A stretch of DNA of 64,000 nucleotides from an uncultured Lachnospiraceae bacterium (GCA_910577835.1 CAJTOU010000014.1:3328-67327); one strand, 5' to 3'. Numbered from the stretch's first letter, positions 42,876-52,583 are shown. The notes: generated by a model from the sequence alone, not told the origin. Translations and numbers: made by a program.

Positions 42876-43826
42876 ATGGCTAGCAAAATTACAATAATTG
42901 GTGCAGGAAGCGTAGGGGCTACGATTGCCTATACTCTATCTCAGGAGACATTTGCATCGGAAATTGTCATTATTGACATTAACAAGGAGAAGGTTGACGG
43001 GGAGGCGATGGATATCGTACAAGGTACTGCATTTCGTGACCCGATTGACGTGATTTCAGGAGAGTATGAGGATGCAAAGGATTCTGATATCGTTATCATT
43101 ACCTCCGGTGTTCCAAGAAAGGCAGGTCAGACAAGAATCGAGCTTGCTCAGACAAATGTAAACATTATCAAGGATATTGCTCCAAAGATTGCCAGTGTTG
43201 CCCCGAAGGCACTCTATGTAATCGTGTCAAATCCTGTGGATGTTATGACTTACGCGTTCTTAAAGACATCAGGACTTCCGGAAAATCAGATTATCGGTTC
43301 CGGTACACTGCTTGATACTACAAGACTTCGTTACGGACTTGCCAATCACTTTAAGATTGCCCAGAAAAATATTCATGCGTATGTATTTGGCGAGCATGGA
43401 GATTCCTCTTTCGTTCCATGGTCAGGCGCAAGCGTTGCAGGCGTGCCTCTTGATGAGTATACCAAAATCAGCAACACTTATGGAAAAGATTTGGAAAAAT
43501 TTGACGAAGCAAGAATGGAAGAATATGTTCATAAATCCGGCGGTGAAATCATAAAAAGAAAAGGGGCGACATTTTATGGTGTTGCAATGTCAGTTGTAAA
43601 TCTGTGTGGTATGCTCCTGGCTGCTTACGAATCCGTTGTCACAGTTTCCACTATGATGCATGGAGAATATGGCGTGGAAGATGTCTGTACAAGCTGTCTT
43701 ACTATCGTAGGTCCGGAAGGCGTAAAGGGCAAGGTAGAGATGAAACTTACGGATGAAGAAGTCGTTAAATTCCAGAAAAGTGCCGATGCATTAAAAGCAG
43801 TAATTGCGCAGTTAGACTTGAATTAA
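42876..43826 (+). CDS. LDH-fold dehydrogenase, lactate or malate
   Basis: A 316-residue NAD-dependent 2-hydroxyacid dehydrogenase. GAGSVGATIAYTL binds NAD; the catalytic His lies in VFGEHGDSSFVPWS. The overall sequence is lactate-dehydrogenase-like, including KGATFYG around the position called Thr246. However the substrate loop reads SGVPRKAGQTR: an Arg occupies the place of lactate dehydrogenase Gln102, the residue that specifies malate dehydrogenase. With fumarase and fumarate reductase next door, oxaloacetate-to-malate reduction is the more coherent role. AAAGGAG precedes ATG 42876; the frame opens 13 codons earlier. Confidence 0.85.
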   Translation: MASKITIIGAGSVGATIAYTLSQETFASEIVIIDINKEKVDGEAMDIVQGTAFRDPIDVISGEYEDAKDSDIVIITSGVPRKAGQTRIELAQTNVNIIKDIAPKIASVAPKALYVIVSNPVDVMTYAFLKTSGLPENQIIGSGTLLDTTRLRYGLANHFKIAQKNIHAYVFGEHGDSSFVPWSGASVAGVPLDEYTKISNTYGKDLEKFDEARMEEYVHKSGGEIIKRKGATFYGVAMSVVNLCGMLLAAYESVVTVSTMMHGEYGVEDVCTSCLTIVGPEGVKGKVEMKLTDEEVVKFQKSADALKAVIAQLDLN

Positions 43827-43842
43827 TATATGCAGCCGATGT

Positions 43843-43868
43843 AATCAGTCGAAGGCTGATTGACTGAT
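43843..43868 (+). promoter_or_regulatory. Alternative hairpins in the fumC leader
   Basis: In the 103-bp gap before fumC, AATCAG (43843-43848) can pair with CTGATT (43856-43861), or ATCAGTC (43844-43850) with GACTGAT (43862-43868). The two stems exclude each other. Neither is followed by a T-run, so a processing or translational role is as likely as attenuation. Confidence 0.35.
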
Positions 43869-43929
43869 GGATGTAACCGTTCAAAGACTGCTTGCGTTGG
43901 TTGTGAAACAAGATAATTAGGAGGTTAAA

Positions 43930-45294
43930 ATGGAGTATCGTATCGAAAGAGATTCTATGGGTGAAATGCAGGTGCCTGCCGATAAATACTGGGCAGCTCA
44001 GACACAGAGAAGCTTTCAGAATTTCAAAATCGGCGGTGAAAAAATGCCGCCGGAAATTATTCATGCATTCGGTATCCTGAAAAAAGGCGCCGCGATTGCA
44101 AACTGCAATCTCAAAAAGCTGGATGAAGAAAAGAAGAACTTTATCTGTCAGGCTGCTGACGAAGTGATTGACGGAACTTTAATGGAGCATTTTCCACTGG
44201 TTGTATGGCAGACGGGAAGCGGCACACAGTCCAATATGAACAGCAATGAAGTAATAGCCAACCGCGGAAATGAACTTGCAGGAAGCAAACTTCTTCATCC
44301 AAATGACCATATCAATATGTCTCAGAGTTCCAATGACACATTTCCTACCGCATTGCATATCGCGGCTGCCATGAGCATTGAAGACAAACTCTTTCCTGCC
44401 ATGGACAAGCTGATTGCCACCTTTAAGAGACTAGAAAGCGAAAATGAGGATGTAGTAAAGAGTGGTCGTACTCATTTACAGGACGCAGTTCCGATTAAGT
44501 TTTCACAGGAAATCAGCGGATGGACCAATATGCTGGAAAAGACAAAGAAAATGCTTCTGGCTGCACTTCCAGGCTTAAAGGAGCTGGCACTTGGCGGTAC
44601 AGCCGTAGGAACAGGATTAAATGCTCCAAAAGGTTTTGGAGAAGAGGTTGCAAAGGTTATCAGCGAGCTGACTGGCAAGGACTTTGTAACAGCAGACAAT
44701 AAATTCCATGCACTGACTGCAAAAGATGATATTACATTTGCGCATGGAGCATTAAAAGCACTTGCAGCAGATTTAATGAAGATTGCAAATGATGTCAGAT
44801 GGCTTGCCAGTGGTCCTAGATGCGGACTTGGTGAAATTACAATTCCTGAAAATGAGCCGGGAAGTTCCATTATGCCGGGCAAGGTAAATCCTACCCAGTG
44901 TGAATCGCTTACCATGGTGGCAGTTCAGGTTATCGCAAATGATACAGCAGTCGGAATGGCTGCCAGTCAGGGCAATTTTGAACTGAATGTATTTATGCCG
45001 GTAATTGCATATAACTTTTTACAGTCTGTAAGACTGCTTGCAGATGGTATCATATCCTTTAATGATAACTGTGCAGTTGGTATTCAGGCAAAGAGAGACA
45101 AGATGAGCCATAATCTTCACAATTCTCTTATGCTGGTAACTGCCCTGAATCCTTATATTGGTTATGACAATGCTGCAAAGACAGCTAAAAAAGCCTTTAA
45201 GGAGAACATTTCATTAAAAGAAGCCTGTGTTGCATTAGGTTTTTTGACAGAAGAGAAGTTTGATGAAGTATTCCACCCGGAAGAAATGGTATAA
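43930..45294 (+). CDS. fumC: Class II fumarate hydratase
   Basis: A 454-residue fumarase/aspartase-superfamily enzyme; malate and fumarate are the expected substrates. Signature blocks: TGSGTQSNMNSNEVIANR, SGRTHLQDAVPIKFSQE and the catalytic loop GSSIMPGKVNPTQCES. Fumarase rather than aspartase is supported by the overall match and by the adjacent dehydrogenase and fumarate reductase genes. TTAGGAGG precedes the ATG; hdrB follows after 14 bp. Confidence 0.93.
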   Translation: MEYRIERDSMGEMQVPADKYWAAQTQRSFQNFKIGGEKMPPEIIHAFGILKKGAAIANCNLKKLDEEKKNFICQAADEVIDGTLMEHFPLVVWQTGSGTQSNMNSNEVIANRGNELAGSKLLHPNDHINMSQSSNDTFPTALHIAAAMSIEDKLFPAMDKLIATFKRLESENEDVVKSGRTHLQDAVPIKFSQEISGWTNMLEKTKKMLLAALPGLKELALGGTAVGTGLNAPKGFGEEVAKVISELTGKDFVTADNKFHALTAKDDITFAHGALKALAADLMKIANDVRWLASGPRCGLGEITIPENEPGSSIMPGKVNPTQCESLTMVAVQVIANDTAVGMAASQGNFELNVFMPVIAYNFLQSVRLLADGIISFNDNCAVGIQAKRDKMSHNLHNSLMLVTALNPYIGYDNAAKTAKKAFKENISLKEACVALGFLTEEKFDEVFHPEEMV

Positions 45295-45308
45295 GACGGA
45301 GGTCAAAC

Positions 45309-46097
45309 ATGAAATATAGTTACTATCCAGGATGTACGCTTAAGACAAAAGCGAAGGAATTAAACGATTATGCAATCCGTTCCGCTAAGGTTCTTGGAAT
45401 CGAGATGGAAGAGATTGAAAACTGGCAGTGCTGCGGCGGTGTATATACCGCCGCAAAGGATGAGATTGCCACAAAGCTCTCATCTATAAGAGCACTGGCA
45501 CAGGCAAGAGATAAAGGGCAGGACCTTTTAACGCTCTGCTCTGCCTGTCATAATGTAATAAAGAGAACAAACAATGATATACAGACAGATGAAGACTTTT
45601 CATTTAAGGCAAATAATTATATGGCTCCTGATATGGAATATCACGGAGAGACAAAGGTAGTCCACTATTTTGAGGTATTAAGAGATGTAGTCGGCTTTGA
45701 CACATTAAAGAGCAAAGTGGTAAATCCTTTAAAGGGCAGAAAAATCGCGCCATATTATGGATGTCTTCTGCTTCGGCCGGGTACGGTCATGGCGTTTGAC
45801 GACCCTGAGAATCCGAAGGTTATGGAGGACTTTATCCGTGCGATTGGTGCGGAGCCTGTAATGTATGCTCAGAGAAATGAGTGCTGCGGTGGTTATATGA
45901 CATTAAACGACAAGGAAATCGCAGAAAACAGAAGTGAAACGGTCGTTACATCCGCAGTAAAGAAGGGCGCTGACTGTATGATTACTGCCTGTCCATTGTG
46001 CCGTTATAATCTGGAGGCAAATTCAGTCACAGAACTTCCAGTAATTTACTTTACAGAATTATTGGCTGAAGCTCTGGGTGTAAAGGAGGTGCAGTAA
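45309..46097 (+). CDS. hdrB: Heterodisulfide reductase subunit B-like protein
   Basis: A 262-residue protein with two CCG domains, each able to hold a noncubane [4Fe-4S] cluster: CTLKT, NWQCCGGVY, LCSACHN; then YYGCLL, NECCGGYM, ACPLCRY. In methanogens HdrB reduces CoM-S-S-CoB; this organism has no such substrate, so it must act on another disulfide or acceptor, or hand electrons to the fumarate reductase. hdrC begins immediately after its stop. Confidence 0.93.
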   Translation: MKYSYYPGCTLKTKAKELNDYAIRSAKVLGIEMEEIENWQCCGGVYTAAKDEIATKLSSIRALAQARDKGQDLLTLCSACHNVIKRTNNDIQTDEDFSFKANNYMAPDMEYHGETKVVHYFEVLRDVVGFDTLKSKVVNPLKGRKIAPYYGCLLLRPGTVMAFDDPENPKVMEDFIRAIGAEPVMYAQRNECCGGYMTLNDKEIAENRSETVVTSAVKKGADCMITACPLCRYNLEANSVTELPVIYFTELLAEALGVKEVQ

Positions 46098-46487
46098 ATG
46101 CTTAATACAAAAATTTCAAAGGAAGAGCTGGAAAGAATCAGTGGAGTCAAGACAAACAAGTGCATGAAGTGCGGTAAATGCTCCGGCACCTGTCCAAATT
46201 TTGACGGCATGGATTATCATCCTCATCAGTTTGTAGATATGGTTGACAAGGGAAATATCGAACCGCTGTTGCAGTCAGATTCCATCTGGACCTGTTTAAG
46301 CTGTATGGCATGTCTGCAAAGATGTCCAAGAAGCGTGGAGCCTGCAAAGCTGATTGAGGCAGTGCGCCTTGCAGTTGTACGCCAGCAGGATGCCAATCAT
46401 CTTCATGCTGAGGAAATACCTGAGCTGTTGGATGAGGATTTGCCACAGCAGGCGATTGTAAGCGCTTTCCGTAAATATAAAAAATAA
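46098..46487 (+). CDS. hdrC: Heterodisulfide reductase subunit C-like protein
   Basis: A 129-residue ferredoxin-like protein with two [4Fe-4S] motifs, CMKCGKCSGTC and CLSCMACLQRC, followed by helices. It is expected to wire HdrA to HdrB. Starts directly at the hdrB stop with AAAGGAGG upstream. A 135-bp AT-rich gap with a small imperfect hairpin separates it from hdrA. Confidence 0.93.
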   Translation: MLNTKISKEELERISGVKTNKCMKCGKCSGTCPNFDGMDYHPHQFVDMVDKGNIEPLLQSDSIWTCLSCMACLQRCPRSVEPAKLIEAVRLAVVRQQDANHLHAEEIPELLDEDLPQQAIVSAFRKYKK

Positions 46488-46622
46488 GGATTGGGCAGCA
46501 ATGCTTGTTTTAATTTATAAATATTATTCCCATAAAAATAAAATTCTATTCATAGGAAATTGTTTTGCTAATTTTCTATGACAACAAATTGAAAAAAATA
46601 TTTAGAAAGCAGAGTGAAAAAA

Positions 46623-48608
46623 ATGCAGAGAATTGGAGTATTTGTATGTTGGTGTGGTAGTAATATTGCAGCGACAGTAGACGTTGCAGCAGTGGCTGAG
46701 GCATTAAAAAATGAACCGGGCGTTGTATTTGCAACTGACTATCAGTACATGTGTTCTGCAAGTGGACAGGAAATTATCAAAGACGCGATTAAGGAGCATA
46801 ATCTTACTGGCGTAGTTATCTGTTCATGTTCACCAAGAATGCATGAAGTTACTTTCCGCAGAACTGTGGAAGCCGCAGGACTGAACCCTTACATGCTGGA
46901 AATTGCAAATATCCGCGAGCAGTGTTCATGGATACACAAGGATAAAGCAGAAGGTACAGAAAAAGCGATTATCTTGGGCAGAACAGCGATTGCGAAAGTT
47001 CACTTAAATGCACCGCTTACCGCACAGGAAAGTCCTGTGGTAAAACGTGCGCTGGTAATTGGCGGAGGTATTGCAGGTATCCAGACAGCGCTTGATATTG
47101 CGGATGCAGGATTTGAAGTGGATATTGTAGAAAAGAATCCTACGATTGGCGGTAAAATGGCGCAGCTTGACAAAACCTTCCCAACACTTGACTGTGCAGC
47201 ATGTATTCTTACCCCTAAAATGGTGGATGCAGGCGCAAATGATAAGATAGGTCTTTATACTTACTGCGAGGTAGACAAGGTAGAAGGCTTTGTTGGTAAT
47301 TTCAAAGTAACAATCCGTCAGAAACCACGTTTTGTAGACGCCACAAAATGTACCGGATGTGGAGAGTGTACCACAAAATGTCCGTCAAAAAAGAATCCAA
47401 ATGAGTTTAATATGGGACTGGATAACCGTCCGGCTATCTATATTCCATTTGCGCAGGCTGTTCCAAAGCTTGCAACGATTGACCCGGATGACTGTATCTA
47501 TATGAAGACCGGAAAATGCGGACTTTGTTCTAAAGTATGTACCGCCGGAGCAATTAACTATGAGCAGAAAGAAGAGTTTATTACAAAAGAGTATGGCGCT
47601 ATCGTTGTAGCAACCGGCTACAATCAGATTAAGCCGACAGAATTTGAGGAATACGGCTATAATAATTATCCAGATGTTGTTACTTCACTGGAATTTGAGC
47701 GTCTTATGAATGCGGCAGGCCCTACAAAAGGACATCTTCTGCGGCCTTCAGACGGAAAACCGCCAAAGAAAATTGTATTTGTACAATGCGTTGGTTCCAG
47801 AGGGCAGTCTTGCAGAGACAAATCCTATTGTTCCAAGATTTGTTGTATGTATACGGCAAAACACGCAATGCTGGTAAAAGACCATTATCCTGATGTAGAT
47901 GTTACTGTATTTTATATTGATGTCCGTACTCCGGGAAAGAATTTTGATGAGTTTTACCGCCGTGCAGTAGAGGAATTTGGCGTTCATTATGTTAAGGGTA
48001 TGGTAGGAAAGGTTTCCGAGGAAGACGGTGTATTAAAAGTACAGGCATCAGACCTTCTGGCAAACGAACAGATTCATATGGATGCCGATATGGTTGTACT
48101 TGCAGCAGCGATTGAGCCAAATGAATCAGCAAGAAGTCTTGCAACTATGCTGACAGCAAGTATGGATACAAATGACTTCTTCACAGAGGCACACGCAAAG
48201 CTTCGTCCGGTAGAAAGTCCGACTGCGGGCGTATTCTTATCCGGTACCTGTCAGGGACCGAAGGATATTCCGGAGACAGTTTCACAGGCAAGTGCGGCTG
48301 CAGCAAAAGTAATCGGACTTCTTGCAAAAGACCATCTTTTATGTAATCCTTGCGTTTCACATTCGAATGAGCTTTTATGTAACGGCTGTTCCACATGTGC
48401 AAATGTATGTCCGTACGGAGCAATTGATTATGTGACAAAAGAGATTAACGACCATGGTGTACGAGAGACAAGACGGGTTGCAGTTGTAAATGAAGCAGTT
48501 TGTCAGGGATGTGGTGCATGTACGGTTACATGTCCTTCCGGTGCTATGGACCTTAAGGGCTTTGCAAACAGACAAATTATGGCGGAGGTAGATGCAATAT
48601 GCAGGTAA
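46623..48608 (+). CDS. hdrA: Electron-bifurcating heterodisulfide reductase subunit A-like protein
   Basis: A 661-residue flavoprotein. N-terminal HdrA segment (RIGVFVCWCGSNI), FAD-binding GGGIAGIQTALDIADAGF, the Cys segment TLDCAACILTPKM, inserted ferredoxin motifs (CTGCGECTTKC; CGLCSKVC) and two C-terminal [4Fe-4S] motifs (CNGCSTCANVC; CQGCGACTVTC). HdrA carries the bifurcating FAD in characterised complexes. ATG 46623 gives the typical HdrA N-terminus; the ribosome site is weak and a GTG lies 9 bp upstream. Overlaps the next gene by 10 bp. Confidence 0.93.
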   Translation: MQRIGVFVCWCGSNIAATVDVAAVAEALKNEPGVVFATDYQYMCSASGQEIIKDAIKEHNLTGVVICSCSPRMHEVTFRRTVEAAGLNPYMLEIANIREQCSWIHKDKAEGTEKAIILGRTAIAKVHLNAPLTAQESPVVKRALVIGGGIAGIQTALDIADAGFEVDIVEKNPTIGGKMAQLDKTFPTLDCAACILTPKMVDAGANDKIGLYTYCEVDKVEGFVGNFKVTIRQKPRFVDATKCTGCGECTTKCPSKKNPNEFNMGLDNRPAIYIPFAQAVPKLATIDPDDCIYMKTGKCGLCSKVCTAGAINYEQKEEFITKEYGAIVVATGYNQIKPTEFEEYGYNNYPDVVTSLEFERLMNAAGPTKGHLLRPSDGKPPKKIVFVQCVGSRGQSCRDKSYCSKICCMYTAKHAMLVKDHYPDVDVTVFYIDVRTPGKNFDEFYRRAVEEFGVHYVKGMVGKVSEEDGVLKVQASDLLANEQIHMDADMVVLAAAIEPNESARSLATMLTASMDTNDFFTEAHAKLRPVESPTAGVFLSGTCQGPKDIPETVSQASAAAAKVIGLLAKDHLLCNPCVSHSNELLCNGCSTCANVCPYGAIDYVTKEINDHGVRETRRVAVVNEAVCQGCGACTVTCPSGAMDLKGFANRQIMAEVDAICR

Positions 48609-49051
48609 ATGAAGTTGAAGAAAAGAAAGAATTTACTCCATTAATTGTGGCATTTTGCTGCAACTGGTGTTCCTATGCGGGAGCAGACCTTGCCGGAAGC
48701 AATCGTCTGAATTATCCTGCAAATATAAAAATTATACGTGTTCCCTGTTCATGCCGTGTAAATCCGCTCTTTATTTTAAGAGCCTTTCAGCGTGGCGCAG
48801 ACGGTGTCATCTTATGTGGATGTCATCCGGGTGACTGCCATTATACAACAGGCAATTATTATGCGCGAAGAAGAATGACCACATTATTCTCAATGCTTGA
48901 CTATCTCGGTATTGAGAAGGAGAGAACAAGAGTGGAATGGGTTTCCGCTGCCGAGGGCGTAAAGTTTGCCCAGACAATGAACGAGTTTGCTGAAGCCATA
49001 ACAAAGCTTGGAGAGAACAGAAAGTTGAGGGATCTGCGATGCGAGAAATAA
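48599..49051 (+). CDS. MvhD/FlxD-like iron-sulfur electron adaptor
   Basis: A 150-residue protein with the MvhD signature: FCCNWCSYAGADLAG, RVPCSCRVNP, GVILCGCHPGDCHY. It is expected to hold a [2Fe-2S] cluster and pass electrons from the NADH-oxidising module to HdrA, replacing hydrogenase input. It overlaps hdrA by 10 bp and the next gene by 13 bp, so translation is tightly coupled. Confidence 0.92.
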   Translation: MQVNEVEEKKEFTPLIVAFCCNWCSYAGADLAGSNRLNYPANIKIIRVPCSCRVNPLFILRAFQRGADGVILCGCHPGDCHYTTGNYYARRRMTTLFSMLDYLGIEKERTRVEWVSAAEGVKFAQTMNEFAEAITKLGENRKLRDLRCEK

Positions 49052-50028
49052 GAGAGTTGCTGGTAAAGAAAATTAACGAGTTGCTTGAAAATGGAACCGT
49101 AAATCGCGTCATCGGCTGGAAGGCTGGAGATTTCTGTTATGATGTGACTCCGGCTGTCTATACAAAGGAAGATAATCTTGATGATTTTCTTTTTGACGGC
49201 TTCTGCGGTGCAAATCAGAGCAAATATTTGATTAATGAAACAAAAGAAGAAGGCAAAGTACTGGTTTTGTTAAAGCCATGTGATTCTTACAGCTTTAATC
49301 AGCTTATAAAGGAACACAGAATAGACAAAGAAAAGGTATATGTACTTGGTATTCCATGTTCAGGCATGCTTGATATAAATAAAATGAAGGAACAGGGAAT
49401 TACAGGTATCCTGAATATTACAGAAGACGGTGATACGGTAAAAGCAGAGACACTTTATGGAACAAAAGAGTGTGACAGAAAAGATGTGCTGCTGGAAAGA
49501 TGTCTGTGCTGCAAGGGAAGCAAGCATGTAGCATATGATGAACTGCTGGTTCCGGAAGCAGAAGAAAATGAACTTGGCGGAGTGGACAGATTTTCAAAGG
49601 TGGCTGAACTTGAGTCAATGACACCGGAAGAGAAATTTGATTTCTGGAGAACAGAGCTTTCCAAATGTATCCGCTGTAACGCATGCCGGAATGTATGTCC
49701 AGCCTGCTCCTGCCGTACCTGCGTATTTGACAATGCCGCTTCCGGTGTGGCTGCAAAAGTAAATGCAGATACCTTTGAGGAAAACATGTTCCATATTATC
49801 AGAGCATGGCATGTAGCTGGCCGTTGTACAGATTGCGGCGAATGCAGCAGAGTATGTCCGCAGAATATCCCGCTTCAGCTTTTAAACCGCAAGTTTATCA
49901 AAGATATGAATGAGCTTTATGGCGAGTTTCAGGCAGGCGCGGATTCCGAGACAAAAGGACCGTTGACAGCGTTTACAAAAGAAGATGCGGAACCGGGCAT
50001 AATCTATACGAGAGGTGGTGACAGATAA
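49039..50028 (+). CDS. FlxC-like dicluster iron-sulfur protein
   Basis: A 329-residue soluble protein. The N-terminal ~190 residues resemble the flavin-binding half of F420-hydrogenase/formate-dehydrogenase beta subunits (LLKPCDSYSFNQLI; VLGIPCSGMLD) and contain CLCCKGS. Two ferredoxin motifs follow: CIRCNACRNVCPACSC and CTDCGECSRVC. In FlxABCD-HdrABC systems a protein of this kind lies between FlxB and FlxD, as here in mirror order; the letter assignment is by position. Confidence 0.8.
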   Translation: MREIRELLVKKINELLENGTVNRVIGWKAGDFCYDVTPAVYTKEDNLDDFLFDGFCGANQSKYLINETKEEGKVLVLLKPCDSYSFNQLIKEHRIDKEKVYVLGIPCSGMLDINKMKEQGITGILNITEDGDTVKAETLYGTKECDRKDVLLERCLCCKGSKHVAYDELLVPEAEENELGGVDRFSKVAELESMTPEEKFDFWRTELSKCIRCNACRNVCPACSCRTCVFDNAASGVAAKVNADTFEENMFHIIRAWHVAGRCTDCGECSRVCPQNIPLQLLNRKFIKDMNELYGEFQAGADSETKGPLTAFTKEDAEPGIIYTRGGDR

Positions 50029-51053
50029 TGTTAAAGATTTCCATGAATGAAATTGATAAGCTTTTTAAGGCAATCGCAGAATCTGATACATTATACCTTC
50101 CAATCGAGAAAGGCGATCAGATTGAGTTTTACGCTTACGATGATGATGCAAAGGTTCGTCTGGATGCACTTCATACAGTAAAATCTGCAAAGGATGCATT
50201 TCTGCCAAACTGTGAGACTATGATGAAGTTCAAGGTAGAAGGCAAAAATATTGAAATAGAAGAAGAAGCTCGTATCAGTGAAGAATTTGTAATTTTTGGC
50301 GTGAGAGCGTGCGATGCGAGAAGCTTTGCCATTCTTGACAAGGTATATTTATCAGACCCGGTAGATACTTTCTATGCGGCAAGACGCGAGCATGGCATAG
50401 TAGTTTCTCTTGGCTGCAGCAGACCAGAAGAAACATGTTTCTGTACTAAATTTGATATCGATGCTACTGAGCCGGAAGGTGATGTAACAACATGGATTGC
50501 AGATGATGTTCTTTATTGGGAAGCAAAGAGCGAAAAAGGCAAAGCACTGACAGAAAAGATAAAAGCTGTATTTGAAGAGACAGACAATGCGGCAGTAGAA
50601 AAACAAAAGGAAGAAGTAAAGGCTGTCCTTGACAAGCTTCCATTAAACAGCATGGATATGGAATACTTAAAGGGCGCTGATATGATGGAATTATTTAAAA
50701 GTCCAAAGTGGGAAGAACTTTATAAGTCCTGTCTTGGCTGTGGTACCTGTACATTTGTATGTCCTACCTGTCAGTGTTATGATATCAGAGATTATGACAC
50801 AGGTCATGGTATTACACGTTATCGTTGTTGGGATTCCTGTATGTATAAGGATTTTACCATGATGGCACACGGAACAAACAGAAAGACACAGTTGGAGCGT
50901 TTCCGTCAGAGATTTATGCATAAGCTGTCCTATTTTCCGATTAATAATGATGGAGAATTTGGTTGTGTGGGATGCGGCCGCTGTATCAGTAAATGTCCGA
51001 TTTCCATGAATATAACAAAAGTAATAAAGACACTGGGAGGTGACAGCGAATGA
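50028..51053 (+). CDS. FlxB-like dicluster iron-sulfur protein (sulfhydrogenase beta/AsrA type)
   Basis: A 341-residue protein with an N-terminal domain typical of the sulfhydrogenase beta/anaerobic sulfite reductase A family (FGVRACDARSFAILDKVYL; LGCSRPEETCFC) and two [4Fe-4S] motifs (CLGCGTCTFVCPTCQC; CVGCGRCISKC). It shares one base with the upstream stop and overlaps the FlxA-like gene by 4 bp. Expected to relay electrons from the NADH-binding subunit. Confidence 0.85.
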   Translation: MLKISMNEIDKLFKAIAESDTLYLPIEKGDQIEFYAYDDDAKVRLDALHTVKSAKDAFLPNCETMMKFKVEGKNIEIEEEARISEEFVIFGVRACDARSFAILDKVYLSDPVDTFYAARREHGIVVSLGCSRPEETCFCTKFDIDATEPEGDVTTWIADDVLYWEAKSEKGKALTEKIKAVFEETDNAAVEKQKEEVKAVLDKLPLNSMDMEYLKGADMMELFKSPKWEELYKSCLGCGTCTFVCPTCQCYDIRDYDTGHGITRYRCWDSCMYKDFTMMAHGTNRKTQLERFRQRFMHKLSYFPINNDGEFGCVGCGRCISKCPISMNITKVIKTLGGDSE

Positions 51054-51874
51054 GTGAAGTATTAATACCAAAGATTGGTGTCGTAACGGATATCCGCATG
51101 GACACCCCTGATGTAAAAACATTTCGTGTGGTAACACAAGACGGCAAGAAGGCATTTGAACATAAGCCGGGCCAGTGTGCCATGCTCTCAATTCCGGGCG
51201 TAGGCGAGGCAATGTTTTCCATCACATCATCTCCGACAAATACAGAATTTATGGAATTTTCCATTAAAAAGTGTGGCTGTCTTACTGACTGGCTTCATCA
51301 GATGGAAGTAGGACAGATGATTACAATTCGCGGACCTTATGGAAATCCGTTCCCTGTTGATACAGAATTAAAGGGAAAGAACCTTATCTTTATTGCCGGT
51401 GGTATCGGTCTTGCGCCGCTTCGTTCTGTTATTAATTATTGCAGAGACAAGAGAGAGGCTTACGGCACAATTGATATTGTATACGGTTCCCGTTCCGCAG
51501 ATGATTTGGTAGATTATCAGGAAATTATTGATGAATGGGAAAAGACAGACGGTGTCAATGTTCATCTGACAATTGACCGTGAACAGGAAGGCTGGAACGG
51601 GCATGTAGGATTTGTTCCAAATTATGTAAAGGAATTAAATCTGAATGTGGATTCTACGGTACTTATCTGCGGACCTCCGATTATGATTAAATTTACTCTT
51701 GCAGGATTACAGGAGCTTGGATTTAAGAAGGAGCAGGTATATACAACTCTGGAGCTTCGCATGAAGTGTGGTGTCGGCAAATGCGGCCGCTGTAATGTAG
51801 GTTCCAAATATGTATGTAAAGATGGTCCTGTATTCCGCTTTGACCAAATTGACGAATTACCAGATGAATATTAA
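51050..51874 (+). CDS. FlxA-like NAD(P)H-oxidising flavoprotein
   Basis: A 274-residue ferredoxin-reductase-fold protein. FAD region: HKPGQCAMLSIPGVGEAMFS; NAD(P) region: FIAGGIGLAPLRSVINY; C-terminal [2Fe-2S] motif of the PyrK type: CGVGKCGRCNVGSKYVC. It is the likely NAD(P)H entry or exit point of the complex. Starts in a 4-bp overlap; 34 bp before the fumarate reductase iron-sulfur gene, with GAGAGGAAGG in that gap. Confidence 0.9.
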   Translation: MSEVLIPKIGVVTDIRMDTPDVKTFRVVTQDGKKAFEHKPGQCAMLSIPGVGEAMFSITSSPTNTEFMEFSIKKCGCLTDWLHQMEVGQMITIRGPYGNPFPVDTELKGKNLIFIAGGIGLAPLRSVINYCRDKREAYGTIDIVYGSRSADDLVDYQEIIDEWEKTDGVNVHLTIDREQEGWNGHVGFVPNYVKELNLNVDSTVLICGPPIMIKFTLAGLQELGFKKEQVYTTLELRMKCGVGKCGRCNVGSKYVCKDGPVFRFDQIDELPDEY

Positions 51875-51908
51875 AAATATGCAATAAACAGAGAGGAAGG
51901 TTCAAATC

Positions 51909-52583
51909 ATGGCAGATATGGTTAATGTTTATTTATACGGAAAAAAATATGAAGTTCCGGCAAGCCTCACTATCATGGAAGCTTTTGAATATTCAGGCTA
52001 TCAGTTAGTCCGCGGATGCGGATGTAGAAACGGATTCTGTGGTGCCTGCGCAACTATTTACAGAATTAAGGGCGAGAGCGAGCTGCATGGATGTCTTGCA
52101 TGTTCTACACGTGTTCAGGATAATATGTATGTTGCTTCGCTGCCATTCTTCCCATTGGAGAAGAAAGTTTATGATATCAATGAAATCAAGCCGACAGAGC
52201 AGATTATGATGCAGTTATATCCTGAAATTTACAGCTGTGTAGGCTGTAATGCATGTACCAAGGCATGTACACAGCAGTTAAATGTAATGCAGTATATTGC
52301 TTATGCACAGCGCGGCGAATATGAGAAGTGTGCAGAGGAATCCTTTGACTGCGTAATGTGTGGTGTATGTTCCGCACGTTGTCCTGCCGGAATTTCTCAT
52401 CCACAGGTAGCTCTTCTTGCAAGAAGACTGACCGGCAAGTATATTAAACCGGAAGCAAAACATCTGACAGACAGAGTAGATGCAATCGAAAAAGGCGAGT
52501 TTGACGAGTTTGTTGAGGCTATGATGACAAAACCTTTAGAAGAGCTGAAAGAAATGTATAACAACAGAGAAATTGAGAAATAA
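51909..52583 (+). CDS. Fumarate reductase iron-sulfur subunit, soluble type
   Basis: A 224-residue protein like SdhB/FrdB/TfrB: N-terminal [2Fe-2S] domain (GCGCRNGFCGACATI ... GCLAC) and a C-terminal helical ferredoxin domain with CVGCNACTKAC and CVMCGVCSARC. Unlike membrane FrdB, no anchor subunit gene is present in the locus. It should link the flavoprotein to the Hdr/Flx electron chain. AGAGGAAGG precedes the ATG. Confidence 0.87.
   Translation: MADMVNVYLYGKKYEVPASLTIMEAFEYSGYQLVRGCGCRNGFCGACATIYRIKGESELHGCLACSTRVQDNMYVASLPFFPLEKKVYDINEIKPTEQIMMQLYPEIYSCVGCNACTKACTQQLNVMQYIAYAQRGEYEKCAEESFDCVMCGVCSARCPAGISHPQVALLARRLTGKYIKPEAKHLTDRVDAIEKGEFDEFVEAMMTKPLEELKEMYNNREIEK

Noticed and set aside
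45309..48608. Methanogen-type CoM-S-S-CoB heterodisulfide reductase
   Set aside because: All other genes are bacterial Firmicute genes; HdrABC homologues in bacteria act with MvhD/Flx partners on other acceptors.
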